The notes: generated by a model from the letters alone, not told the origin. A DNA stretch of 64,000 nt from Pedobacter sp. PAMC26386 (GCA_014302835.1 CP060294.1:3125067-3189066), one strand, 5' to 3'; shown: positions 16,992-26,032, counted from the stretch's first letter. Made by a program: numbers and translations.

Positions 16992-17933
16992 TTAGTGTTG
17001 GATTGGTGCGGTGAAAACAAAGTCACTGTTTTGAACAGGCCGGTGGCAATTGATACATTCAGTAGTAAAAAGGGCGTTTGTACCATATGGTGTCAATTTT
17101 GGCGTTTTGAATCGCGCCCATCCCCAACCTTTAGTTGTTGCATATTTCTCACTATCCTTTATCATATATTCTACTTGCTTAAAGGCACCAGTAGTTATGT
17201 TTCCTTCTGGTGTTGTCAATTGATCCCAAGCAACTTTTGCGATAATGCTTCCATTTGGCCAAGGATTGGTCTGATGGTTTTTTATTGCCTTAATTGCAAT
17301 ATCATTTCCATATATAATCCTTATTGTACCATTATCTACACGTTGAGTGGTACTTATAGGTGTCCAATTCTTGTATTCTGGCATGTACATAACTCCGTTA
17401 AGTGCTACAGGAAATTTTTCCTTAGTATGATTCGTTGAGACTGTCCACTTGCTGTATTGGGTTTCCAGAGTCTTGGCTTTTGCTGTATCTATCCGCTGTT
17501 TAGGAGCCAGAGTAACCAGATAATTTTTCAGCACCTGCAAGTCACTTTCTGTGATTTTTGCCTGTGGATGCAGCGCTGTATAGCTTTCCAAGGGCATGGC
17601 TCCCAAAATTATCTGGTTTACAGATTCCCAAATTTTCGCATTCTGATCCGGTTTCTCTATGTTCTCCCAATCTGAGAAATTTAAAACACTTCGCCCCTTT
17701 TCTATATGGTCAGCGACAATCCAGTTTGCAGGCGTGATCTGATCAAACCACTTTAGATCTGCGTGATTAGAATGGCAGTTATAACACGAACGTTGCAGGA
17801 TGGCTTCGACATCATGTGGGAATACGCTTGACTTTGCTTTTTGATGTCCGTAATCTATTTTTGGTCTGATAAATTGAATGAGCAACAAAACTGCCAGGAC
17901 AGACAGGAATACCTTTAGCTTTTTATTTTTCAT
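16992..17933 (-). CDS. Haem-binding domain / cytochrome P460 fusion protein
   Basis: 313 residues with one N-terminal membrane anchor (residues 7-22). A haem-binding domain follows with CYNCH (Cys50, Cys53, His54) and the NWIVADHIEKGR block, matching PF14376. The second half fits the cytochrome P460 domain: VMYMPEYKNWTPIS, TIRIIYGNDIA, WPNGSIIAKVAW, ending in a second c-type site CINCH (Cys293, Cys296, His297). P460 enzymes oxidise hydroxylamine or nitric oxide, which suggests a nitrogen-oxide or redox role in the periplasm. It is the first gene of a probable operon with the P460-like lipoprotein and LytS/LytTR. Confidence 0.85.
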   Translation of the reverse strand: MKNKKLKVFLSVLAVLLLIQFIRPKIDYGHQKAKSSVFPHDVEAILQRSCYNCHSNHADLKWFDQITPANWIVADHIEKGRSVLNFSDWENIEKPDQNAKIWESVNQIILGAMPLESYTALHPQAKITESDLQVLKNYLVTLAPKQRIDTAKAKTLETQYSKWTVSTNHTKEKFPVALNGVMYMPEYKNWTPISTTQRVDNGTIRIIYGNDIAIKAIKNHQTNPWPNGSIIAKVAWDQLTTPEGNITTGAFKQVEYMIKDSEKYATTKGWGWARFKTPKLTPYGTNALFTTECINCHRPVQNSDFVFTAPIQH

Positions 17934-17998
17934 AATATCATATTTAGATACAAAGTAAAGCGGTATTTCCTCTTAATATATTTGATAAGCTATGAAAT

Positions 17999-18038
17999 GT
18001 TCAAATTGGTTATTCAGGTGTTCAAATTTGGTTTTCAG
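17999..18038. promoter_or_regulatory. Tandem direct repeat, candidate LytTR operator
   Basis: GTTCAAATTGGTTATTCAG (17999-18017) and GTTCAAATTTGGTTTTCAG (18020-18038) are near-identical 19-bp copies spaced 21 bp, two helical turns. They lie 66-105 bp upstream of the P460 gene that begins the operon encoding LytS and LytTR. LytTR regulators are known to bind two direct repeats with this spacing, so autoregulation is a reasonable inference. Confidence 0.55.
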
Positions 18039-18178
18039 TTGGTGATATTTGACAAAACCTAAGTTTTTGTCCATTATACTGCTTCCCTCAAAGCATTTCT
18101 TTTTATTGATTATTCTGACCATGTTCAGTTCAGATGAGGAGGTATTTATATTGGATTCAAAGATGCTTAGTTCCTGAT

Positions 18179-20935
18179 TTAGTTACTCCTTGCTCTATTT
18201 TTCTCCTCTTCTGCCCCTGCACTAATAATCATTTTTTTAGCCGCCGATTTCCCGAATTTATAGCTAAAATTCACCTTCACAGCTCTGGAATCTGTTCTGA
18301 CAATCCTGGACTCCATAATACTCCCTGCATCTGATGTCCAGGTGAAATTCTGATCACGAAAAATGTCATTTACATTCAAGGATAAAGATGCTTTGTTTGC
18401 AAGCAAAATCATTTTAATCCCTAAGCTCAGGTTGGAGTTTGCTTTATAAATTGCTGATCCTATCTGAGATTTACCGGAATAACGAAAATTAGCTTCGGCT
18501 GAGACCCGGTCGCTAATCGAAACAGCCTGATTAGCAGATAAAAAAAAAGAGGGTGTCCCCTGATTATCCAATTTATATTGATTGATATTCCCACTGTACA
18601 GATTATAATTAAATGTAAGATTATTATTCATAGTCCACCATGAGTTTAATCGTTTGATATAGACAACCGCTGCACTATAAGCACTCGATTTATCTATATT
18701 AACAGGCCTGGAAACAATAGTTTCCTGAACCTTATCCTGAATATTGTGCTCAGGGAATACCCAATAAGTAATATAATCAGTGTAGAGACCATAACCCAGA
18801 CTAATAAACAGTGTGCGATTATAGGAATAGGTGATTTCATTTTGATAGGAGAGCTGGGGGTTTAAATTTGGGTCACCCTGGATATAAGCTGTTGCATTTA
18901 TAAAACGGAGCAACGGGTTCAAATCTCCATAAGCTGGACGATCAATCTTTCTCCCGGAATTCATACTCAATGCATTTTTATCATTAATATTATACTCCAG
19001 GTAAACAGAAGGAAATAACTGAAAATAATCTTGTTTAAATTGTTTGACAGTTAACAGTTGAGTTCCAGTCCCATTTGTCTGTTCAACCCTTAATCCAATC
19101 TGATAGTTTAGTTTTTTCAGTTTTTTATGCAAAGAAATATAAGCCGCGTTCACCCGCTCCTTATAATGAAAACGATTCCCTTTGATCGTATCAAGAACGG
19201 CTGTTTCACTACTCACATCATAAAATCTACTGTCATTTTTAGTATTAACAAAACTTGATTTAAGCCCAAATTCCAATTTTGAATTCAGACTCAAGGGCTC
19301 CACATAGTCCAGCTTTGCCGAGTAGATATTCAATTTGCTTTGCTGATCTAAAAAGATCCTGGAAAGGTTTAAAAAATCTCCTTGTGCACTGTTCATTGTT
19401 TCCGCGATTTCCTGCCCGGAAGAATTCCTATAATTTGAATAATCCAGATCAGCAGAGATTTCCCTTCCATTTGTATCCATCTGATTCACTAAATGTACCC
19501 CTGAAGAATAATTATTTGCAGGTTCTTTGATCTTATTGATAAAGTCCAGGTTAAAGCCTTGCTGATGATTCTGATCAAAAACAGCAGTATGTGCATCAGA
19601 AAGGTTTCTAAATGACCTGACTTGTCCACTGCCAGATAGCGTTAAAGTGGTTTTTTTGGAGAGATACATTTCCAATCCAAGATCTGGACTATAGGTTTTA
19701 GTATCCCGTAAATGAAAATTATCCGAGGTATAATTCCCTATAAATTCATTTCCTGTATAAAGATCCGATACAGATCTGGAGTCGAGAAAAGTGCGTTCAG
19801 ACAAATAAGAATTGTTGAACATCAGGTTGTATTTACTATTTTTAAAACTCAGGTTGAATGCGCTATTATACCGATTATACCTCCCTCTCCCATAACCAAT
19901 AGCTACGTTTCCATTGAGTCCCTCTTTGTGATTCTTTCTCTTGATAATATTAATCACCCCACCACTTCCGGAAGCATCATATTTTGCAGTTGGAATATTA
20001 ATCAATTCAATTTTCTCCACGTTAGCAGCAAACATTCCTTTCAAAAAACTGCTCACATCAGCAGCTGATAAAGAAACTGCTTTACCGTCAATAAAAACGC
20101 TGACACCAGGTTTACCTACCAATGTCAGTTGTCCATCCTGATTGACCCGCACACCTGGTAATTTATCCATCAGTTCATAGACTGAAGAACCTTCCCCTAT
20201 GATACTTTTATCTACATTTACAATATACCTGTCTCCCTTTTTTTCCACTAAAGGACGGCTTAACTTAATCTTTACTTCCTGAAGGGTTTCCGGAAGAGGA
20301 ATCATAATTAAAGATTTTACGTTCAGGCTATCCCCAGCAGCTAAGCAGAATTTTTCAGAATAACTTAACTGATAACCTATCCCCTGAGCTAGTATCAGAT
20401 AATCACCCGCTTTTAATTCTGTAAAAAGATAGGCCCCACTTGTATCACTTAATACATTTTTCACTCTCAAAGAATCTGCTGCTCTTAACAGTGATACCGT
20501 CGTAAACGCAGCTCCCTGCCCCTGGTCTGTAACCCGTCCCGAGACCTTTCCAAAAAACTGCAATACAGGTGAGAGTTTGCTTCCTTGTTGACTATCAGGC
20601 AGACTAGTCTTCTTTTTTTGTACCGTGAGAAAGATGGAGTAGTTTTTTGCATCAATAGCAGACCAGCTAAGTCCTGCCGGTGTTAATAGTATGGTTAATA
20701 CTTGTTCTATTCTTCGCCCCTTTAAGTTGTCAGTGGTAAACAAGACCTTTTTGTTCCTCACATTAATCTCTTCGTATAAAAAATTGACCTTATAATAGAT
20801 TCTGATTTGCTTTAATGCATCTACAAGAGTAACTGCAATTTCAGTACGCTGCGGTGCTTGCGCAGTAGCGACAAAAAAAGAGAATATACAAACGATCAGC
20901 AAACACAATTTAAGGCTCAATAATTTCTTCATCAT
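18179..20935 (-). CDS. TonB-dependent outer membrane receptor with STN domain
   Basis: 918 residues. A signal peptide (to about residue 26, FVATAQA) is followed by an STN/secretin domain (about 35-105, VDALKQIRIYYKVNFLYEE) that signals to FecR, a carboxypeptidase-regulatory-like beta sandwich (about 130-215), a TonB plug (about 235-330, ending SGGVINIIKRK) and an outer membrane beta barrel of the OMP_b-brl_3 type. It has no SusD partner. It follows the FecR gene by 10 bp, giving a sigma/anti-sigma/receptor unit in which ligand binding at the receptor would release the sigma factor. The ligand is unknown. Confidence 0.9.
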   Translation of the reverse strand: MMKKLLSLKLCLLIVCIFSFFVATAQAPQRTEIAVTLVDALKQIRIYYKVNFLYEEINVRNKKVLFTTDNLKGRRIEQVLTILLTPAGLSWSAIDAKNYSIFLTVQKKKTSLPDSQQGSKLSPVLQFFGKVSGRVTDQGQGAAFTTVSLLRAADSLRVKNVLSDTSGAYLFTELKAGDYLILAQGIGYQLSYSEKFCLAAGDSLNVKSLIMIPLPETLQEVKIKLSRPLVEKKGDRYIVNVDKSIIGEGSSVYELMDKLPGVRVNQDGQLTLVGKPGVSVFIDGKAVSLSAADVSSFLKGMFAANVEKIELINIPTAKYDASGSGGVINIIKRKNHKEGLNGNVAIGYGRGRYNRYNSAFNLSFKNSKYNLMFNNSYLSERTFLDSRSVSDLYTGNEFIGNYTSDNFHLRDTKTYSPDLGLEMYLSKKTTLTLSGSGQVRSFRNLSDAHTAVFDQNHQQGFNLDFINKIKEPANNYSSGVHLVNQMDTNGREISADLDYSNYRNSSGQEIAETMNSAQGDFLNLSRIFLDQQSKLNIYSAKLDYVEPLSLNSKLEFGLKSSFVNTKNDSRFYDVSSETAVLDTIKGNRFHYKERVNAAYISLHKKLKKLNYQIGLRVEQTNGTGTQLLTVKQFKQDYFQLFPSVYLEYNINDKNALSMNSGRKIDRPAYGDLNPLLRFINATAYIQGDPNLNPQLSYQNEITYSYNRTLFISLGYGLYTDYITYWVFPEHNIQDKVQETIVSRPVNIDKSSAYSAAVVYIKRLNSWWTMNNNLTFNYNLYSGNINQYKLDNQGTPSFFLSANQAVSISDRVSAEANFRYSGKSQIGSAIYKANSNLSLGIKMILLANKASLSLNVNDIFRDQNFTWTSDAGSIMESRIVRTDSRAVKVNFSYKFGKSAAKKMIISAGAEEEKNRARSN

Positions 20936-20944
20936 GCTGAAATA

Positions 20945-21973
20945 CTATTTAATGATCAACTGATGATTATTTTCATCCTTTTGTATAGAGATGCCAAGAG
21001 ATACAGCTATTGCTTTGAATAACGCATCCTCTGTGCTAAAAGAGAAAGTACCCGAAAGTCTTTTATTGCCTAATGCAGGATCTTTTAACACAGCCTTATA
21101 CCCATAGTTATCCTCAATAAGTATCAAAACTTTATTAAGCGGTGTATTATCAAAATGCAATTCTCCATTTTTCCAGGAAGCATAGGCCTTCACATAGGCC
21201 TTGGTTTTAACCAGTAAAGCCATATTCTCCTGGTACTCTCCAAGTTCACCAGGTTGCAGATTAATTTCAGAATCCCGGTTACCTTTTACATCAAGCCTGA
21301 CTTTACCCGTCAGTAATGCAACTTTAACCAGTCCTCTCCTGTTATTCACGTTAAATGAGGTTCCCAGTACTTCTATGTTCAGTTTTTGTGCATGCACGAT
21401 GAAGCGTTCTTCAGCTTTGATTATGCCCGACCGATGTAAATGATTCACCTTAAAAAAAGCCTCCCCTTCAATCCAAACCTCTCTCATTTTTGTTTTATCC
21501 CAGTTTTCCGGATACCGCAATTTGGAATTGGCATTTAAGGTAACAATAGTACCATCAGGCAGGGCAAAAGTTTTAACCTGTCCGTATACTGTACTGATTT
21601 GCTGCTTTTGATACTTTGTATAATAAAATAAGGATAAGATAGAGATCATGCCAACCAAGAAAACTGCCGCCGCAGCACGGAACCACAACGAGACCCGTTT
21701 TCCTTGTTTTTTCTGACGGAGCCCAGCTTTCACTTCAATGACTTCCCAAAGCGACTGCTGCTCTTCCAGGTTCATACTTTCACGCTCAATCCGGATGGAT
21801 AAAATAAGATTTCTGGCCTCGTTAATGACAGGTTTAGTCTGAGGAAAATCCTGCTGGACCTCTTGCCAAAAAGAGTCAAGTGCCTCATCTGGTAAGGTGA
21901 TCCAGGAAATAAACCTGGCATCATCGATAAAGTCTTCCAGTTTATAGTTACTAAAATCAGCGGATTGTTTCAT
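20945..21973 (-). CDS. FecR family anti-sigma factor
   Basis: 342 residues. The N-terminal cytoplasmic helical domain (1-110) is followed by one membrane helix (about 107-125, FRAAAAVFLVGMISILSLFYY) and the periplasmic FecR domain (TVYGQVKTFALPDGTIVTLNANSKLRYP) with the DUF4974-type C-terminus (FDNTPLNKVLILIEDNYGY). FecR transmits the receptor state to the cognate ECF sigma factor, encoded 92 bp upstream. Confidence 0.95.
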   Translation of the reverse strand: MKQSADFSNYKLEDFIDDARFISWITLPDEALDSFWQEVQQDFPQTKPVINEARNLILSIRIERESMNLEEQQSLWEVIEVKAGLRQKKQGKRVSLWFRAAAAVFLVGMISILSLFYYTKYQKQQISTVYGQVKTFALPDGTIVTLNANSKLRYPENWDKTKMREVWIEGEAFFKVNHLHRSGIIKAEERFIVHAQKLNIEVLGTSFNVNNRRGLVKVALLTGKVRLDVKGNRDSEINLQPGELGEYQENMALLVKTKAYVKAYASWKNGELHFDNTPLNKVLILIEDNYGYKAVLKDPALGNKRLSGTFSFSTEDALFKAIAVSLGISIQKDENNHQLIIK

Positions 21974-22065
21974 AATCTAATCTTTCAACCCTATTAGCTG
22001 ACAATTTCATTTTTCACCCCATGGAGGAGATTCATTCTACAGAGCAAACCACAAAACACTGTATA

Positions 22066-22680
22066 TCAATTATATAATTTCATATAAAACAAAGTAATTA
22101 ACATCAGCAGCTCCTCTTTTGTCAGATTTTCTCTTAAAAAGCTAAGTGACCTTGCCATGATTTTATAAATAGCCTTTACCGAAATCCCCATAACTTCTGC
22201 AATTTCATCATAGGAAAGATTCTCATAAAACTTCAGAAAGACAGCTTCCTTTTGTCTATCTGTTAACCGTTGTAAAGCGGATTCAAGTCTTTTCTTCAAT
22301 TCGTCTTTCTTTTCACCTTCGATGATAATATCCTCAATGTTCAGGGTAACAGAAAACGGGTAATTTTCAGTTTCCTGATACTCCTCCAGTTTTTGAAGAA
22401 TGCTGGACTTTTTAAAAATGGAAAGCCTGAAAGATTTAAACAGATAATTTTTAACATCAGCCGGATGGCCGATAAATTCTCTTCTGGTCCAGATATTTAC
22501 AAATAGTTCCTGAATACTTTCTTTGATCAGGTCTTTATCTATAGTAAACTTTGAACCGTAATTGTATAAAGCATTTGAGTATAATTTATATAAGGACTCT
22601 AAAGCATTCGCATCTCCAATTTTCAGGAGGAACCAGTATTCTTTTGCTGATGCCGAATGTTTATTGTGCTGTATATTCAA
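22066..22680 (-). CDS. ECF-type RNA polymerase sigma-70 factor
   Basis: 204 residues, with region 2 (ALESLYKLYSNALYNYGSKF, then ESIQELFVNIWTRR) and region 4 (LTDRQKEAVFLKFYENLSYDE, IAEVMGISVKAIYKIMARSL, split here for length). This is the common Bacteroidota FecI-like group. It starts the sigma/FecR/TonB-receptor unit and probably drives transcription of the receptor gene. Confidence 0.94.
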   Translation of the reverse strand: MNIQHNKHSASAKEYWFLLKIGDANALESLYKLYSNALYNYGSKFTIDKDLIKESIQELFVNIWTRREFIGHPADVKNYLFKSFRLSIFKKSSILQKLEEYQETENYPFSVTLNIEDIIIEGEKKDELKKRLESALQRLTDRQKEAVFLKFYENLSYDEIAEVMGISVKAIYKIMARSLSFLRENLTKEELLMLITLFYMKLYN

Positions 22681-22826
22681 GGATTTTTTTCGCTATGATA
22701 CAAATTTTATTTTATTTAATCACAAGTACAGCTTGTTAATTAACAAAAAAAACCACCATGATTAATGACCACACCTGGCTCTATTTCTCCGTTCTCCTCA
22801 ATTATGCAAGGGCTAATAAACAATAA

Positions 22827-23131
22827 ATTATAACTATTGGTGCATCCGCTGGTAGCCTGGATGCAATAGCAGCAAAGGAACATCTATATGGTTATAGCAA
22901 AAAAGAATGGAATGACCAAAGTATATATAAAAGACGGCGGCCCTGGTATCCATGAAGAAAAAGGCCCCATTTATTTGACAGATATTACCTTACCGGCTAC
23001 CAGGGAGGACAATATTCAGGGTTGGGTTTAGGCCTTTATATTTACTCAGAGATCAACAAACGTCATGGAAGGAATATTGGCCTGGATAGCAAATCGATCA
23101 AGGTTCCACGTTTTGTCTTACATTACCTTAG
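22827..23131 (+). pseudogene. Decayed histidine-kinase gene (ATPase domain relic, possibly CheB-fused)
   Basis: Three consecutive frames carry the pieces of one kinase ATPase domain: VYIKDGGPGIHEEK (22921-22962, G1 box), FDRYY then GYQGGQYSGLGLGLYI (22974-23042, G2 box) and DQGSTFCLTLP with its original TAG stop (23096-23131). Two frameshifts separate them. Upstream, IITIGASAGSLDAI (22827-22868) resembles the CheB methylesterase start, so the parent may have been a CheB/PAS/kinase hybrid fused by internal deletion. No intact reading frame remains. The gap 22681-23117 between the sigma gene and the small lipoprotein gene is otherwise without a gene. Confidence 0.8.
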
Positions 23132-23375
23132 TACTGCAATCAATCCGGTGTTTGCAAGAATCAGCTTTTAGACTGTCCTTCTCTTTTTTGACCTTAATAA
23201 GTTTAAATTCAGCTTCTTTCCTGGCCGTATGACCAGAAGAATCAAGTTCGCTGGTAATTGTTAGATTTGAATAGGCTAAACTAACTATCCTATCAAATTC
23301 GAGCGGATCGGTTTGCTGATTACACCCACCAAAGGCTAGGGTAATTAAACAAAATAGCACCAGTAAAATTCTCAT
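23118..23375 (-). CDS. Small putative lipoprotein
   Basis: 85 residues starting MRILLVLFCLITLAFGGC, a complete signal peptide with lipobox Cys18. The mature part is charged and probably helical (ARKEAEFKLIKVKKEKDSLK). Its 3' end overlaps the kinase relic by 14 bp, so its last residues may be read from decayed DNA. A 17-bp inverted repeat covers the region just before the start codon. No family recognised. Confidence 0.5.
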   Translation of the reverse strand: MRILLVLFCLITLAFGGCNQQTDPLEFDRIVSLAYSNLTITSELDSSGHTARKEAEFKLIKVKKEKDSLKADSCKHRIDCSTKVM

Positions 23376-23424
23376 GTTTATTATATAAATACTTATTGTC
23401 TGATAAATATTTATATAATAAACA
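23375..23424 (-). repeat. 17-bp perfect inverted repeat at the lipoprotein start
   Basis: TGTTTATTATATAAATA (23375-23391) and its exact complement (23408-23424) enclose a 16-nt loop. On the minus strand the second arm runs directly into the ATG of the small lipoprotein, so the hairpin could cover the start codon or be a regulator site. Confidence 0.8.
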
Positions 23425-23569
23425 GTAATAAGAAATTTACTACGCCAACTACCATTTAACTTACATCAACAGGGCATTCTTGTCTATAATTATTAATTTC
23501 AGAAATTACCCACTAAGCTATTTCCTTTGATTTCAGAAGATATTTTTTTTCTTTCACCATTCGATCTTC

Positions 23570-24577
23570 CTATATTTTCTTAACAGGAGTCATCCCAAGT
23601 ATACCGGTTGCAAACTTGAGAGTTTCCCGTTCTACACCAACCACATCTTTACTTAATAAAGGGGAAGCAATAACATGATTTCCTGCATTAGGGATGGCTT
23701 GTTTAACTTTCAGCGCAGCTGAGGTTCCCAATTCCTCAAACATTTTCAGCATCGCATCTACCTTTACCGTAGCATCCTGATGTTCAGCATCCTTATAATA
23801 GTATAGCATTAATACTGGCTGTTTTACTTTTTCATAGCTCTCTTTAGTGTTAGAGGTTTCCATAAATTCTTGCAATTGCGGAACAGCTTCTAAACGATAC
23901 TGGCTATACCAGTACTGCAATACTTTTGGATCGGTATCAGCACTTTTCTTCGAGTATTCTCCACCCATTACTTTCCTTATTAGTTGCAAGCCCCATGGTT
24001 TATTGGTCAGCCACGCCGAACTATTATTGATTTCAATATTAGGAGAGTAAAGAATCAGTCCTTTAATTTCCGGAAAATTAGCTGCTAGTTTCACCGCCAG
24101 GGCTCCACCAGTTGACGTCCCCATGATGATCACCTTTTTACCAAGCTTTTTACCAATAGCATAAGCTTCGAGCGTGGATATCCATAGATTTTCAGGAGTA
24201 AATTCAAGCATTGCATCTTTTCCTTTTAACCCATGACCGGCAAGGCGCGCTAAATAAAGATTACATCCAAAAGTTTTGGCGAAGTTACGGTGCACGGGCT
24301 CCCCTTCTCCCTGGCTTGCTGTAAATCCATGCAGATAGACTAAAGCATATTCTGTTTGCTCTTTATGCGTACTGTCAGCCCAAACTATCCTCGCCTCATT
24401 TTCTGGCTTCACAGGGAGCCCAGTTTCCCGTTGATTAATAAATGCATCTAATTCAGTTAGCTTATCCGGAACTGAAGGCAAAGCTGTTACATAAACAGGA
24501 GTTGCGGGTTTTGGGCCAGAAAAATAAACGACAACCAAGAGAAGGATAAGAACTCCCAGACCTATTAGAATTTTCAT
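23570..24577 (-). CDS. Alpha/beta hydrolase, membrane-anchored
   Basis: 335 residues. An N-terminal hydrophobic segment (2-20) anchors or exports the protein. The hydrolase fold shows the oxyanion motif YLHGF (81-85), the nucleophile elbow GTSTGG with Ser155, and a C-terminal NAGNHVIASPL block carrying the probable catalytic His. Size and LHGFTAS motif fit serine esterases or lipases of the monoacylglycerol lipase kind; the substrate is not evident. It is a single gene with a -7-like sequence at 24599-24606 but poor -33 spacing. Confidence 0.85.
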   Translation of the reverse strand: MKILIGLGVLILLLVVVYFSGPKPATPVYVTALPSVPDKLTELDAFINQRETGLPVKPENEARIVWADSTHKEQTEYALVYLHGFTASQGEGEPVHRNFAKTFGCNLYLARLAGHGLKGKDAMLEFTPENLWISTLEAYAIGKKLGKKVIIMGTSTGGALAVKLAANFPEIKGLILYSPNIEINNSSAWLTNKPWGLQLIRKVMGGEYSKKSADTDPKVLQYWYSQYRLEAVPQLQEFMETSNTKESYEKVKQPVLMLYYYKDAEHQDATVKVDAMLKMFEELGTSAALKVKQAIPNAGNHVIASPLLSKDVVGVERETLKFATGILGMTPVKKI

Positions 24578-24778
24578 AATTATGTTTTATGTCTGTATCA
24601 AAAATAGCATTTTTATTCAAAAACAGATACAAATGTGTTTCGGAATATCGTTGAACCCTTCATTAGTCCCTGCCGAAAATTTCATTTATTAAAATGAAAC
24701 TTAATAGATATTAAGTACATTTAATTATAATGTTCTAATTAACCCCAAATTATTAACTAATAACTATCACAAAAATCA

Positions 24779-25198
24779 ATGAATCAAAAACCATCAAGTG
24801 CATTTATAGGGGCTTCCTGGGTAGCTTTAATGGCAGGATTTGCTGCATATAATATCGGTCTGTTCAATGCGACAATGCAACTGAATGAAAAAGGATATTA
24901 TTTTACAGTCCTTATTCTCGGTTTATTTTCTTCCGTATCTGTACAAAAATCTGTTCGTGACCGCTTAGAAGGAATCCCGGTAACCAATATTTATTATGGA
25001 ATTGCGTGGACTTGTACCATGCTTGCAATTCTGTTGTTAACGGTAGGTTTGTGGAATGCTACGCTTACATTAAGTGAAAAAGGATTTTATGCGATGTCAT
25101 TCTTACTGACACTTTTCGCTGCTATTGCTGTGCAAAAGAATACGAGAGATAGTGTAGGTTCGGAGCCTAAAACTCCATCCGATCAGCAAAATCTTTAA
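24779..25198 (+). CDS. YiaA/YiaB family inner membrane protein
   Basis: 139 residues with four transmembrane segments arranged as two repeats: [19 protein letters not shown] with VSVQKSVRD, and [18 protein letters not shown] with IAVQKNTRD. This internal duplication is the YiaAB domain signature. Function unknown. It is transcribed alone and ended by a hairpin terminator. Confidence 0.9.
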   Translation: MNQKPSSAFIGASWVALMAGFAAYNIGLFNATMQLNEKGYYFTVLILGLFSSVSVQKSVRDRLEGIPVTNIYYGIAWTCTMLAILLLTVGLWNATLTLSEKGFYAMSFLLTLFAAIAVQKNTRDSVGSEPKTPSDQQNL

Positions 25199-25211
25199 GC
25201 CAATTGATAAA

Positions 25212-25243
25212 GGGTATCCAAGGCTTTTGGATACCCTATTTTT
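25212..25243 (+). terminator. Rho-independent terminator
   Basis: GGGTATCCA (25212-25220) pairs with TGGATACCC (25228-25236), followed by TATTTTTA. It follows the YiaAB gene and lies just before the end of the opposite-strand DinB gene, so it may serve both. Confidence 0.8.
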
Positions 25244-25259
25244 ATCTTCCGAAAACTCC

Positions 25260-25724
25260 TTATTGTTTCTTCGAAGTGATATAACGCCTGTGATAATTAA
25301 TCTGCCCGGCATGGTAAGATAAATGTGTCAACAGGTGAATTAACATATATTCAATTGTCTGTCCCTCATTCACTATTTTTAGTTCTTCGGGATACGCATC
25401 ATTCAGGTTCTTATCAGTCAAACTTGAAATCGCATTAATAATAATTTCTGATAGCTGATTAAATTCCGTGATCAGCTCTTCCTTGGTAAACTGTCTCGCA
25501 TTAAATTCAGCATTCCTGTTTCTTTCATAATTAATGTGTCCAAAAGGATTACCTACAAATGTTTTCAGATTACCGATCAGATGCTGCATCAAATTACCAC
25601 CAGAATTTGTTGTACCGGGTAATACCTCCCATAAAGAATTATCATCCGGATATTTCTCCAGTTCATCAGTCACCTTGCTGAGATCACGTTTATATAATTG
25701 CGCATAAAATTCTGTTGTCATCAT
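25260..25724 (-). CDS. DinB family protein (DUF1572-like)
   Basis: 154 residues of the four-helix DinB/YfiT fold. The metal ligand histidines are visible at MQHLIGNLKTFV (about residue 47) and in the C-terminal HLLTHLSYHAGQINYHRR segment (about 128-146). Members include metal-dependent thiol transferases; the activity here is unknown. The gene is last in a tight minus-strand run: pirin (26033), GNAT (25734) and DinB, with gaps of 17 and 9 bp. Confidence 0.88.
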   Translation of the reverse strand: MMTTEFYAQLYKRDLSKVTDELEKYPDDNSLWEVLPGTTNSGGNLMQHLIGNLKTFVGNPFGHINYERNRNAEFNARQFTKEELITEFNQLSEIIINAISSLTDKNLNDAYPEELKIVNEGQTIEYMLIHLLTHLSYHAGQINYHRRYITSKKQ

Positions 25725-25733
25725 ATTTTATTT

Positions 25734-26015
25734 TTAAAACAGGACATCCTGTAAATCTGGATTCTTATCAAATACACTTTTAGCAAAAGGACATAAAGGA
25801 AGAATTTTAATTTTGGTATCCCTTGCATATTTTACGGCTTCCAATACCAGTTTTTTTCCCACACCTTTTCCTGAAAAATCTGGACCAACTTCAGTATGGT
25901 CAATAATTATTTTACTCGGTCCGGCCCAGACATAAGTCATTATTCCAGCTTCTTTATCATCTTCTATAGCTTTAAAACAGCCCTTTTTCTCTTCGTTAGC
26001 CTGCTCAATATTCAT
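25734..26015 (-). CDS. Short GNAT-family N-acetyltransferase (YjdJ type)
   Basis: 93 residues, matching the short Gcn5-like domain with the acetyl-CoA loop FSGKGVGKKLVLEAVKYAR (about 47-65) preceded by DHTEVGPD. The C-terminal CPFAKSVFDKNPDLQDVLF is typical of these short proteins. It lies between the pirin and DinB genes on the same strand and is probably co-transcribed with them. Confidence 0.9.
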   Translation of the reverse strand: MNIEQANEEKKGCFKAIEDDKEAGIMTYVWAGPSKIIIDHTEVGPDFSGKGVGKKLVLEAVKYARDTKIKILPLCPFAKSVFDKNPDLQDVLF

Positions 26016-26032
26016 ACGGTATAGCTTTAAAT

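Noticed and set aside
16991..17086. Longer N-terminus for the P460-like lipoprotein
   Set aside because: It would overlap the upstream haem-binding gene by 95 bp and hide the lipobox; the ATG ending at 16990 gives a perfect lipoprotein signal.
22758..22826. 22-residue frame (MINDHTWLYFSV...) upstream of the kinase relic
   Set aside because: Too short, no recognisable motif and no signal of translation; probably chance.
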